64,000 nt of DNA, from NCBI GenBank assembly GCA_963676845.2, contig CAXXKK010000034.1, forward strand, positions 73,747 through 137,746. Reading direction: 5' to 3'. A program made the translations under genes and the position numbers. How positions within the stretch are numbered: position 1 is the stretch's first letter; each line of letters starts with the position of its first letter. This DNA is from G963662675 sp963676845 (GTDB taxonomy: Bacteria; Bacteroidota; Bacteroidia; Bacteroidales; Prolixibacteraceae). The notes beneath the pieces are model-generated. The model worked only from the letters and a program-made list of their open reading frames with translations. It ran no database searches and was not told where the DNA came from. Positions 49,264-57,951 of the stretch are shown here, one piece after another.

Positions 49264-50175
49264 TTATTTTAGGTTCAAGGTGTGAGCAATAATGGCTTCT
49301 CTGGCAAAGACTCCATTTCTTGCTTGGTTAAAATAATATGCTTTTTCATTTCTGTCTACATCTGTATGTATTTCATTTACCCGTGGAAGAGGGTGAAGTA
49401 TTCTCATGTTGGGTTTTGTATTAGCAAGCATGCTGTTACGTAAGATGTATACATTTTTAACTTGCTCATATTCCATCGGATCGGAGAAGCGTTCTTTTTG
49501 TACGCGGGTCATATAAACAATATCTGCTTCAGAGATTATATCCGTGAATTCACTGTGTTCAAAATACCGTATTCCTTTTTCACGCAGGTAAAGTTTGTAT
49601 TCTTCTGGAATTTGTAGCTCGTCTGGTGCAATAAAGTTGAAGATTGGATTTTCAAATTCAGACATGGCCATTAATAAGGAGTGTACTGTTCTTCCATATT
49701 TAAGATCTCCGACCATGAATATATTCTGGTTGTCCAGTGTCTTTTGCGTTTTTATTATTGAGTACATATCCAGCAGGGTCTGTGTTGGATGCTGGTTTGC
49801 ACCATCACCGGCATTGATAATTGGAATGTTCGAAACTTCAGCTGCGTAACGAGCACTTCCTTCCAGTGGATGACGCATTACAATAAGATCGGCATAATTA
49901 GAAACCATGCGAATGGTATCGTGAAGCGTTTCTCCTTTCGTGACACTTGATGAATTTGAGTCTGAAAAACCAATAATTCGCCCTCCCAGTCTGTTGATGG
50001 CTGTTTCAAAACTTAAGCGTGTTCTTGTTGAAGGCTCAAAAAACAAGGAAGCTACTACTTTTCCCTCTAGGAGCTTTTGATTTGGATTTTTTTCAAAATC
50101 AGCTGCTAATTCCATTATCCGGAGGTAGTCTTCCTTCGAATAATCTGTGATTGATATTAAATCTTTTTTCTTCAT
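49264..50175 (-). CDS. pyrB: Aspartate carbamoyltransferase catalytic subunit
   Basis: This 303-residue catalytic chain has the carbamoyl-phosphate motif FFEPSTRTRLSFETA (residues about 47-61), SSVTKGETLHDTIRMV (with the Lys80-loop equivalent), NAGDGANQHPTQTLLD, and ILHPLPRVNEIHTDVD near the C-terminus. It condenses aspartate with carbamoyl phosphate in pyrimidine synthesis and assembles with PyrI. Upstream lies a leader open frame and a terminator hairpin that probably control its transcription. Confidence 0.97.
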   Translation of the reverse strand: MKKKDLISITDYSKEDYLRIMELAADFEKNPNQKLLEGKVVASLFFEPSTRTRLSFETAINRLGGRIIGFSDSNSSSVTKGETLHDTIRMVSNYADLIVMRHPLEGSARYAAEVSNIPIINAGDGANQHPTQTLLDMYSIIKTQKTLDNQNIFMVGDLKYGRTVHSLLMAMSEFENPIFNFIAPDELQIPEEYKLYLREKGIRYFEHSEFTDIISEADIVYMTRVQKERFSDPMEYEQVKNVYILRNSMLANTKPNMRILHPLPRVNEIHTDVDRNEKAYYFNQARNGVFAREAIIAHTLNLK

Positions 50176-50209
50176 CTATTTGTTTTCTAATCTTATGCAC
50201 CCATGCAAT

Positions 50210-50245
50210 AAAAAACCAACAGTAGTAAAATTACTGTTGGTTTTT
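50210..50245 (-). terminator. Terminator hairpin in pyrBI leader (putative attenuator)
   Basis: A perfect 14-bp stem AAAAACCAACAGTA/TACTGTTGGTTTTT with a 7-nt loop, followed on the minus strand by TTTTTT, ends only 34 nt before the pyrB ATG. No promoter box fits in between, so pyrBI transcription has to cross it. It could also end yigZ transcripts from upstream. Confidence 0.65.
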
Positions 50246-50258
50246 CGTTATTATCATT

Positions 50259-50366
50259 TTATAAGTTTTGTTCTTGATGTTTCCTGAGCATAAAAAATGA
50301 GGATAAAATTCTTGAAAAGAGATTACAATTGCCAGGAATAATATTGTATTTAAAAAAGCCTTTCAT
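50259..50366 (-). CDS. Candidate pyrBI leader peptide
   Basis: A 35-codon frame (MKGFFKYNIIPG ... SSFFMLRKHQEQNL) starts at ATG 50366-50364 and stops at TAA 50261-50259, 13 nt before the terminator stem. The layout is like E. coli pyrL, where coupled translation through U-rich pause sites prevents termination when UTP is low. The RNA here has two U6 stretches within the frame. A TAnnTTTG box (TAAATTTG, 50381-50374) immediately precedes it. There is no homology to PyrL; the call rests on architecture. Confidence 0.4.
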   Translation of the reverse strand: MKGFFKYNIIPGNCNLFSRILSSFFMLRKHQEQNL

Positions 50367-50373
50367 TAAAACA

Positions 50374-50381
50374 CAAATTTA
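50374..50381 (-). promoter_or_regulatory. Possible pyrBI promoter -7 box
   Basis: TAAATTTG on the minus strand is a perfect TAnnTTTG match, about 200 nt upstream of pyrB, leaving room for a long leader. It is so close to the leader ATG that the leader peptide would be near-leaderless. Confidence 0.4.
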
Positions 50382-50445
50382 ACTAATACAATTTTATTTT
50401 TTTTAATAGTCTGTAATGTTTTTTTTGCCTTTTATTAACAACACT

Positions 50446-51049
50446 CTACTTGATTATCTTGATGACAACACCTTCAATATCCTTTAGTTTCATTATGATT
50501 TTTTCAGATTCAGTTTTACGGACAGATGTTTTTATTTTACATCGAAGGTCAAAATCATTTTTATGCTGAGGAAGTTTTTCTTCTTTGAAAACCTTCATGA
50601 CGTTATTCATATTCATATAGTCAAATTCAACCCAAAATTTCTCTTCAACAAGTTTTTTCTACTATTATTGAATTATTGATAACGTCTGCAGCTGCTCCCC
50701 GGTAAGCATTAATGAGTCCACTAACACCAAGTAGGGTTCCTCCAAAATAACGAACGACTACAATTAAAATATTTGTGAGGTCATTTTTTTGAATTTGCCC
50801 TAAAATAGGTTTCCCTGCTGTTGATGATGGTTCTCCATCGTCGTTTGCCCTGAAGTGTGTCTTTTCTGCTCCTAATCGCCAAGCATAACAATGGTGTCTG
50901 GCTGAATAATGTTCTTTTTTTAGTGCTTGTATGTATTCTTTAATTTCTTCTTCTTCTTCAACAGGGTAAGCAAAAGCAAGAAACTTACTGCCTTTATCTT
51001 TGAATAATCCTTCCGTATTTTTTTCTATGGTTAAGTATGAATCTATCAT
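50446..51049 (-). pseudogene. yigZ: YigZ/IMPACT family protein, frameshifted
   Basis: The open frame gives only 134 residues (MIDSYLTIEKNTEGLFKDKGSKFLAFAYPV ... IVEKTC), but YigZ is about 200. It holds the IMPACT domain motif KEHYSARHHCYAWRLG and DDGEPSSTAGKPIL. Directly after the premature TGA another frame continues with the missing C-terminal domain (LVEEKFWVEFDYMNMNNVMK ... GVVIKIIK) to a TAG at 50448-50446. The switch falls at a run of six A on the coding strand (50658-50653). Removing one A restores one continuous protein. It may be a real mutation, a sequencing error or a slippage site. YigZ family members are ribosome-associated and of uncertain role. Confidence 0.8.
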
Positions 51050-51061
51050 GATTTAAGCTAT

Positions 51062-51088
51062 AAAAAAGGCAGGTCTGATAGACCTGCC
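51062..51088 (-). terminator. Terminator of dnaA
   Basis: Perfect 9-bp stem GGCAGGTCT/AGACCTGCC with a 3-nt loop, followed on the minus strand by TTTTTT, 7 nt after the dnaA stop. Confidence 0.93.
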
Positions 51089-51094
51089 GAAGCT

Positions 51095-52525
51095 TTACAT
51101 TTTTAATTTCTTTTCTATTTCATCAACAGATTGCCTGAAACTTTTGTCGGTATCTATTAGATTATTGACTGTTTTGCAGGCATGAAGAACTGTTGCATGA
51201 TCTTTATTGCCAATTTGTGATCCAATAGATGCCAGTGATGATTTAGTCATGTTTTTGGAGAAATACATGGCTAACTGACGTGCCTGTACTATTTCTCTTT
51301 TTCGGGTTTTAGCTTGTAATGAATCAACAGACATATTAAAATAATCACAAACTACTTTTGATATGTAATCAATTGATAATTCCCGCTTCGAGTTTCTAAC
51401 CAGTTTATTGATCATTTCACTAGCAAGCTCCAATGTAATCTCTTTTTTGTTTAAAGTTGATTGGGCAAGTAGTGATACTAATGCTCCTTCAAGTTCTCGT
51501 ACGTTGTTTGTAATGTGAGATGCGATGTATTCCAGAACTTCATCACTAATAACAATACCGTCTTTATAGGTTTTGCGTTTTAATATTTCCATTCGTGTTT
51601 CAAAATCGGGAACTTGCAGGTCTGCAGTTAGCCCCCATTTGAAACGAGATAATAACCGTTGTTCCATCCCTTTTAGTTCAATGGGAGGTTTGTCTGATGT
51701 TAGAATCAATTGTTTTCCGCTTTGATGTAAGTGGTTGAAAATGTGGAAGAAAGTTTCTTGTGTTTTTTCTTTTCCTGCAAATTCTTGTACGTCATCCAAA
51801 ATAAGTACATCAATCATCTGGTAGAAATGAAGAAAATCATTTCTATTATTATTACGTGTTGCTTCAGTAAATTGTGTTTGGAATTTATTGGCATTTACAT
51901 ACAAAACAGTCTTTTCCGGAAAGCGTTCTTTTACTTCTATTCCGATGGCATGTGCTAAGTGGGTTTTTCCTAAACCTGAGTTCCCATATATCATTAATGG
52001 ATTGAAAGCAGTGCCTCCTGGAGATTGTGCTACTGCAAATCCTGCACTGCGAGCTAGTCGATTGCATTCTCCTTCTACATAGTTCTCAAATGTATTGTCA
52101 GCTTTTAATTGTGGGTCAACCTGAAGTTTTTGGATACCAGGAATAATGAAAGGATTCTTAATTGATGGTTTCCCTTCATTTTTCAATGGTACATTAAGAG
52201 GTTTGTTTTCAAACTTCGTGCTTTTATTTGTTGGGTATTTCACAGTATATGGCTGTGAATTATTTTGATTATTACCCATAACAACAACGTATTCAAGTTT
52301 TGCTTCCTGTCCAACTTCTTTTCTAAGTGTTTTTCTTAAAAGATCAATATATTGTTCTTCCAGATATTCATAAAAAAACGGACTTGGTACCTGGATGGTT
52401 AATACCTGATCGCTGATTTTTACCGGAACAATTGGTTCAAACCACGTTTTAAAGCTAATTGATGGCACATTATCCCTAATCACAGAGAGACACCGATCCC
52501 ACACCGTGTGATGATTATTGATCAT
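51095..52525 (-). CDS. dnaA: Chromosomal replication initiator DnaA
   Basis: This 476-residue protein has four domains. The N-terminal domain I has WDRCLSVIRDNVPSISFKTWFEP, and a Lys/Asn-rich linker spans about 85-135. In the AAA+ domain, Walker A is YGNSGLGKTHLAHAIG near residues 180-195 and Walker B is DVLILDDVQEFAGKEKTQ, with sensor motifs QLILTSDKPP and LLSRFKWGL. The C-terminal DNA-binding domain has GNKDHATVLHACKTV. It opens oriC for replication. I found no cluster of DnaA boxes beside it, so oriC is not shown to be here. The 278-nt upstream spacer (52526-52803) is AT-rich and has no gene. Confidence 0.97.
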   Translation of the reverse strand: MINNHHTVWDRCLSVIRDNVPSISFKTWFEPIVPVKISDQVLTIQVPSPFFYEYLEEQYIDLLRKTLRKEVGQEAKLEYVVVMGNNQNNSQPYTVKYPTNKSTKFENKPLNVPLKNEGKPSIKNPFIIPGIQKLQVDPQLKADNTFENYVEGECNRLARSAGFAVAQSPGGTAFNPLMIYGNSGLGKTHLAHAIGIEVKERFPEKTVLYVNANKFQTQFTEATRNNNRNDFLHFYQMIDVLILDDVQEFAGKEKTQETFFHIFNHLHQSGKQLILTSDKPPIELKGMEQRLLSRFKWGLTADLQVPDFETRMEILKRKTYKDGIVISDEVLEYIASHITNNVRELEGALVSLLAQSTLNKKEITLELASEMINKLVRNSKRELSIDYISKVVCDYFNMSVDSLQAKTRKREIVQARQLAMYFSKNMTKSSLASIGSQIGNKDHATVLHACKTVNNLIDTDKSFRQSVDEIEKKLKM

Positions 52526-52803
52526 TTTTTAAATAACAGGATTTAAGTTATTCGATTTAATTAATTTCCCCTAATTTTTTCCCTAAAACAAAATTGTCTA
52601 AAAAAAATGTATAAAAAAAATGGATTTGCTATTGACTTTTTGAGAATAATCTTAAGGGCTTTAGAATTCAGGCATTTATTTTTTATAAAAAAAATATGCT
52701 TTATAACAACTTGATTATCAGCTGTTTGTGTGTGTGTCGTTCTCTATCCCTTGATAATAAAGCTGTTTGGGGAGGTGCTTTTAAATTAATATTATGACAA
52801 TAT

Positions 52804-54069
52804 TTATTGGCTGTTTTTTCTCAATGCCTTTTCCAGTCTTACTTTACGTCCATTTTTAAATGCAACTACACTTGCATCAGGAAATGATAAGATTATTTTT
52901 TCATGCAAATCTAAAATTTCATAAAAATCAGAAGAGCTTCCGGTAAGGTAATTATATACACCTGAAATTATCATTTCTTCTACATTGTCAATCCCATCAA
53001 AAATTGAATTGGTGGTGTTTATTGGGGTCTGACTGCTTAATAAATGAACTTTAAATATATAATTTGATTCATCATTACTGTTTCTATCACTATCTGGAGA
53101 AATGTAAAGGTTTTTCCCAAAGTCGAATGCTGAGAAATGAACGTATCTTTTCGGATTATTTCTTAAATCGTTAATGAGATAGTCCAGACTTGCACTTAAT
53201 TCTGTTAGGTTGTTGTATAAGTCAGGGTTATTAATTAATAATCCGGCTGTACCTTTTTCTGAATTAATAGCTTCGAGAACAGTGTTGATATTCTCTACGG
53301 AAATCGACATATCTGTAAGCATCTTTTTTAGAGGAACTTCAGAAATACTATCTGATAAGTTCGAAAGATTCTCTGAAATTGTTGCAAAGTTATCGGCATT
53401 TTCAGATAGTGTTGCAGATACATCATTAATGTTAGAAAGTATGCCGTGTATATTTTCTTTTTCAGAAGTAAGTAGGTTATTGAATTGAGCAGATGCTTCT
53501 TCAAGGTTATAGATTGTTCTGTTAATATTTTCAAAACTCTCTTCTAGATTTTTGCGGGATTCTTCATTGAAAATATAAGTAACCACGGTAATTGCAGAGT
53601 CTAATGATGCAAGAAGTTCTTCAGCTTTATTTTTTAATGGAAGTACTTGCATGCTGACTTGTTCTGCCAGGGCTTCTTCAATGCTGCCGGGAATAGTGTC
53701 GTTTGTTTCGTAGTATTCATTAGAATTAGCTAATTGTAGCTTTATGGATCTGGTTCCTAGCAAGTCGCTTGAAACAATACGGGCGACAGAACCAACAGGT
53801 ATCATAAAATCACCGGATACAGAGATGCTTACTGTTAATTTCCCGGAATCCTTATCGGAGAAAACAATGTCTTTCACTTGTCCTACTTCATAACCGCTTA
53901 GCATGACAGAGCTTGATTCAACGAGTCCATCAACCCTGTCATATTCTATATAATAAAGCTTGTTGCTGTTGAAGTAGTCAATACCTTTTAAGTAATTTAA
54001 TCCATATAAGAGGATGCCTATACTAAATACGATAAGAATCCCCAGCTTTGTATATCCGGTTGTTTTCAT
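52804..54069 (-). CDS. MCE/MlaD family lipid transport protein
   Basis: This 421-residue protein has one N-terminal membrane anchor (LGILIVFSIGILLYGLNYL) and then an MCE domain, about residues 38-115 (IEYDRVDGLVESSSVMLSGYEVGQVKDIVF, SGDFMIPVGSVARIVSSDLLGTRSIKL). A long helical periplasmic tail follows (about 140-320) with heptads. It probably carries phospholipids between membranes with an ABC transporter encoded elsewhere. It is divergent from lptD, a frequent arrangement in Bacteroidota, though the amidase often found between them is missing. Confidence 0.9.
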   Translation of the reverse strand: MKTTGYTKLGILIVFSIGILLYGLNYLKGIDYFNSNKLYYIEYDRVDGLVESSSVMLSGYEVGQVKDIVFSDKDSGKLTVSISVSGDFMIPVGSVARIVSSDLLGTRSIKLQLANSNEYYETNDTIPGSIEEALAEQVSMQVLPLKNKAEELLASLDSAITVVTYIFNEESRKNLEESFENINRTIYNLEEASAQFNNLLTSEKENIHGILSNINDVSATLSENADNFATISENLSNLSDSISEVPLKKMLTDMSISVENINTVLEAINSEKGTAGLLINNPDLYNNLTELSASLDYLINDLRNNPKRYVHFSAFDFGKNLYISPDSDRNSNDESNYIFKVHLLSSQTPINTTNSIFDGIDNVEEMIISGVYNYLTGSSSDFYEILDLHEKIILSFPDASVVAFKNGRKVRLEKALRKNSQ

Positions 54070-54529
54070 TTGTTTAATGTTTCCTTATGCTTAACATTGA
54101 TATTTTACGAGCATTGTTCTGCAATTCAAGATGTAACAGCCTTTTGTAAAATAAAAGTAATGAAGCAAGCTTTCTTTGTACAATATTAAGAACCATTGTG
54201 CTAGAAAACAAGTGTGCTTCTTTAACTTTTATAGTTGTGTTTTTTCTTGGGCATAATAATTGATGAAAGATTTTTAGAAAAAACAATACGAATAAACTTT
54301 TTTACTGAGGGGTTAAATTTGGTTAATTCCAAAGTTCAGAACAATATTGAAATGTAACATAAGTTTTAATAGAAAGTTTAAACTATATTATGTGAGAATT
54401 GCTTGGAAAGTAAGTTAAAGAAGATAGATGAGTGAATATTAATATTATTTTGCATTTGTTCTGCTTATAGTCATTAATGAATTTATATTTTTGCAGACAC
54501 TCATGATCGAGTAAACAAATACAGCAATT
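54070..54529. other. Divergent spacer between MCE gene and lptD
   Basis: 460 nt without a supportable gene. A minus-strand frame of 70 codons (54286-54074) ends 4 nt before the MCE start but has no recognisable domain or good start. The right end carries the lptD promoter box. Confidence 0.45.
54486..54493 (+). promoter_or_regulatory. -7 promoter box of lptD
   Basis: TATTTTTG matches TAnnTTTG and lies 36 nt before the TTG start codon of lptD. Confidence 0.5.
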
Positions 54530-57154
54530 TTGATTCGAAAATTTATTACATATATTTTTTTGCTTGTAAGTTTTACTTCCTGGGGGCAGGTTGAGCTTAG
54601 TCCGGAAGGTAATTTTATGCCTGAAACTAATGACTTTCAGCTTGACTCAGCATATATGAATGCAATTTTTCAGGAAGTTGATACTACTACTGCAACAATT
54701 ACTACTACCGATGCCAATACTGAAGAAGAGCAGCCGATGCTACTTGAGACTCCAATTAATTACAATGCTCTGGATTCTATAGTCATTTCAGTGGATGGGA
54801 AAAAAGTATATTTATATAATGATGCAATTGTAACATACGATGAAATTGAGCTATCTGCAGATTTCATTGAATTGGATTTGTCAACTAATGAAGTATATGC
54901 AGAAGGCGTTGCAGATACAACCGGCGTAGTTCAGGGAACACCTGTCTTCAATGATGGTACAGATGAATTTGAATGTAAATCTCTCCGCTATAATTTCGAA
55001 TCTCAGAAGGGAATTATTTACGATGTGAAAACAGAGCAGGGAGAAGGTTATGTGCACAGTGAAAAAACCAAAAAGATCGATGAAAATTCATTCATTTTAC
55101 GAGATGGTAAATACACGACTTGTGATGCTGATCACCCTCACTTTTACTTGCAAATGACCAGGGCGAAAGTAATATCCAATGATAAAATTATCACAGGACG
55201 GGCATATATGGTATTGGAAGATTTTCCAATTTATTTTCCGTTTATTCCTTTTGGCTTTTTTCCCAGCACACCTACCTATTCTTCGGGGATTATTATTCCT
55301 ACTTATGGTGAAGAGCGTAATCGTGGATTCTTTTTGCGTGGAGGTGGTTACTATTGGGCAGCCAGTCAGTATTTCGATTTGCAATTAACAGGCGATATTT
55401 ATTCCAAAGGATCCTGGGCAACTTATTTAAGAACAAATTATAAAAAACGATATAAATATTCGGGAAGCTTCAATTTTTCATATAATGTAAACCGTTATGG
55501 AGAAGAGGGTTTGCCTGATTTTTATAAGACAAGCGGATTTAATTTGCAGTGGAGTCATTCGCAAGACAGTAAGGCTAATCCCAATCAAAATTTCTCTGCA
55601 AAGGTAAACATATCAACCAGCAGTTACGATAAGGAAAATGCTACAGATATTAATGAATATTTGCAAACGACTAAGCAGTCTAGTATCTCTTACTCCAAAA
55701 AATGGGACAATTCTCCTTTTAGCTTTTCTGCAAGTTTAGGGCATTCCCAAAACTCAAAAACGTCTGAAATGTCATTAAGACTTCCTAATATGACATTATC
55801 AATGACTAAGATTTATCCATTTCAGAGAAAAAATAGTGTTGGAGGACAAAAATGGTATGAAAAAATTTCGATAGGTTATACTGGTGATATAAAAAATTCG
55901 ATTAGTGCACCTGAAAACGAAATACTGAAAAAAAACCTATGGAAAGATTGGAAAAACGGCTGGAAACATACAATTCCTATTACCTTGCCCAGCTTTTCAT
56001 TGTTTAATAGTATTAACATTACACCAAGTGTAAGTTATAACGAGCGTTGGTATACCAGTTATCTAGATAAAACCTATGATTACGATGAGCAGACTGGCGA
56101 CGAAACGATAACAGATGAAATAATTTATCGCTTCCGAAGAAATTATAATTATTCATTTAGCTTGGGGTCATCAACTACCATGTATGGTAATTATATAATG
56201 ACTAATCCAAATTGGAAACTTAAGCAAATCAGACATAAAATTACAGCATCGGTTGGTTTAAGTTATACACCGGATTTTTCAGATCCTCGTTTTAATTTTT
56301 GGGGAAGCTATGTGGATAAAGATGGAAATCAGACATATTACAATCGATTCCCGACAGATATTGCTATTTTTGGTTCTGCAGGCAGAGGAGAAAGCGGATC
56401 AATAAATTTTAATGTGAACAATAACCTGGAAGCAAAAATTGCCTCAAGAAATGACACTACTGAAGCACAATATGAAAAAATAAGTATTCTGGATAATTTA
56501 GGATTTAGTGGTTCTTACAACATGATTGCTGATTCAATGAACTTGAGTCATATTAATATTAGAGGAAGAACGGCTGTTAAAGGTGTGAGTGTTAGTTTCG
56601 GGGGAACATTAGACCCTTATATGGCAGATTCATTAGGAAATGATATTGCTACTTATGCTTGGACTGAAAAAAAAGGTATCGCAAAACTTGGACGATTAAC
56701 CCGGGCAAATTTGTCTTTTGGTTTGTCATTTAGTTCTAAAGACAGTAGTGAAGATGAAGATGAAGAATCAGAAGAAGAAACGGATGATGTGTTTGATAAT
56801 GACCGTATTTATGGTGAGTTTAGAATGCCCTGGAGTATTAATATGAATTATAGTTTTAGTTATTCAAATCCTAATCCGTATACTGATCCGACAATAAATC
56901 AAAGTATAAGTTTTAGGGGTACGTTGGGAATTACCGATAAATGGAATATGACAATGAATACGAACTTTGATGTTCAACGAGCGGCATTTTCTTTTACGAC
57001 TGTTAGTGTGAGCAGAACGTTGCATTGCTGGAATATGGGTTTTACTTTTGTTCCATTTGGAGATAGAAAGAGTTATAGCTTTTCCCTTTCAGCCTCTTCG
57101 TCTATGTTGAGGGATTTGAAGATCAACAAGCAACGGAGCTGGCGTGATAATTAA
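54530..57154 (+). CDS. lptD: LPS assembly outer membrane protein LptD
   Basis: This 874-residue protein starts at TTG 54530, because the nearest ATG (54503) hits a stop after two codons and the signal peptide begins directly with IRKFITYIFLLVSFTSWGQ. The periplasmic OstA/LptA-like jellyroll covers about residues 75-240 (VYLYNDAIVTYDEIELSADFIELDL, KYTTCDADHPHFYLQMTRAKV). The rest is a large beta-barrel with DFPIYFPFIPFGFFPSTPTYSSGIIIP at the junction. An acidic loop (SSEDEDEESEEETDD, near residue 750) lies between strands. It inserts LPS into the outer leaflet. Confidence 0.93.
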   Translation: MIRKFITYIFLLVSFTSWGQVELSPEGNFMPETNDFQLDSAYMNAIFQEVDTTTATITTTDANTEEEQPMLLETPINYNALDSIVISVDGKKVYLYNDAIVTYDEIELSADFIELDLSTNEVYAEGVADTTGVVQGTPVFNDGTDEFECKSLRYNFESQKGIIYDVKTEQGEGYVHSEKTKKIDENSFILRDGKYTTCDADHPHFYLQMTRAKVISNDKIITGRAYMVLEDFPIYFPFIPFGFFPSTPTYSSGIIIPTYGEERNRGFFLRGGGYYWAASQYFDLQLTGDIYSKGSWATYLRTNYKKRYKYSGSFNFSYNVNRYGEEGLPDFYKTSGFNLQWSHSQDSKANPNQNFSAKVNISTSSYDKENATDINEYLQTTKQSSISYSKKWDNSPFSFSASLGHSQNSKTSEMSLRLPNMTLSMTKIYPFQRKNSVGGQKWYEKISIGYTGDIKNSISAPENEILKKNLWKDWKNGWKHTIPITLPSFSLFNSINITPSVSYNERWYTSYLDKTYDYDEQTGDETITDEIIYRFRRNYNYSFSLGSSTTMYGNYIMTNPNWKLKQIRHKITASVGLSYTPDFSDPRFNFWGSYVDKDGNQTYYNRFPTDIAIFGSAGRGESGSINFNVNNNLEAKIASRNDTTEAQYEKISILDNLGFSGSYNMIADSMNLSHINIRGRTAVKGVSVSFGGTLDPYMADSLGNDIATYAWTEKKGIAKLGRLTRANLSFGLSFSSKDSSEDEDEESEEETDDVFDNDRIYGEFRMPWSINMNYSFSYSNPNPYTDPTINQSISFRGTLGITDKWNMTMNTNFDVQRAAFSFTTVSVSRTLHCWNMGFTFVPFGDRKSYSFSLSASSSMLRDLKINKQRSWRDN

Positions 57155-57301
57155 TTTGAAAATATAGTAGGATAGCTAAACCAATGTTAATTTGTGATGT
57201 TATCCTTAAATGATAAAATAAGAGTATTTGGTATTTTTTATAATCCCAATCATTTTTATTTATTTGTGATTTATAATAGAAAACAATCTAAATAATTTGA
57301 T

Positions 57302-57883
57302 ATGACAATTACTAAAAACAAAATGGTTTCTTTAACCTACGATTTAAGATTAGATGGTGCTGACGGAGAGCTCGTTGAGCAAACTACAGCTGAAAAACCA
57401 TTGGCATTTGTCTTTGGAGCAGGTTTAATGATGCCTAAATTTGAGTCCTTAATAGAGGGAATGGAGCAAGGAAAATCTTTTGAGTTCAATATTGGTAAAT
57501 TAGATGCTTACGGAGAAGTCGATCAGAATGCAATTGTTGAGTTACCAAAAAACATTTTTGAAGTTGATGGTAAAATTGATGAAGATGTAGTTAAAGTAGG
57601 TAATACTGTTCCTATGATGAGTTCAAATGGCCAGCGTATGAACGGTTTGGTTCTTGATGTTTCTGATGAAGCTGTTAAGATGGACTTTAATCATCCATTA
57701 GCAGGTGAAGATTTGTTCTTTAAAGGAGAAATTCTTGAAGTACGTGATGCAACTGATGAAGAAATAGCAGCGACTGTACAAGGTGGTGGTTGCGGAGGCG
57801 ATTGTGGTTGTGACGGTGGCAGTTGTGATGATGGATCTTGTTCTTCAGGTGGAGAAGGTGGCAGTTGTGGTTGCGGTTGCTAG
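57302..57883 (+). CDS. slyD: SlyD-like FKBP peptidyl-prolyl isomerase with Cys-rich tail
   Basis: This 193-residue protein has an FKBP catalytic part (residues 1-65 and 125-150: VSLTYDLRLDGADGELVEQT, KPLAFVFGAGLMMPKFES, LIEGMEQGKSFEF). The IF chaperone insert lies between (about 70-125, GNTVPMMSSNGQRMNGLVLD), and FNHPLAGEDLFFKGEI completes the FKBP fold. The C-terminal tail of about 35 residues carries eight Cys among Gly (GGGCGGDCGCDGGSCDDGSC ... GSCGCGC), in place of the His-rich Ni-binding tail of E. coli SlyD. It could bind soft metals such as Ni, Cu, Zn or Cd. A terminator follows it. Confidence 0.92.
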   Translation: MTITKNKMVSLTYDLRLDGADGELVEQTTAEKPLAFVFGAGLMMPKFESLIEGMEQGKSFEFNIGKLDAYGEVDQNAIVELPKNIFEVDGKIDEDVVKVGNTVPMMSSNGQRMNGLVLDVSDEAVKMDFNHPLAGEDLFFKGEILEVRDATDEEIAATVQGGGCGGDCGCDGGSCDDGSCSSGGEGGSCGCGC

Positions 57884-57905
57884 ATAAATAATATTGTTTT
57901 TATAT

Positions 57906-57938
57906 ATTGCTTTTGTTTTTACAAAAGCAATCTTTTTT
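57906..57938 (+). terminator. Terminator of slyD
   Basis: Perfect 11-bp stem ATTGCTTTTGT/ACAAAAGCAAT with a 4-nt loop and then CTTTTTT, 23 nt after the slyD stop and 14 nt before aroC. Confidence 0.85.
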
Positions 57939-57951
57939 ATTTAATGTAGGC

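Noticed and set aside
54074..54286. 70-codon minus-strand frame upstream of the MCE gene
   Set aside because: No recognisable motif, signal peptide or promoter; it does not look like the C-terminus of the expected amidase.
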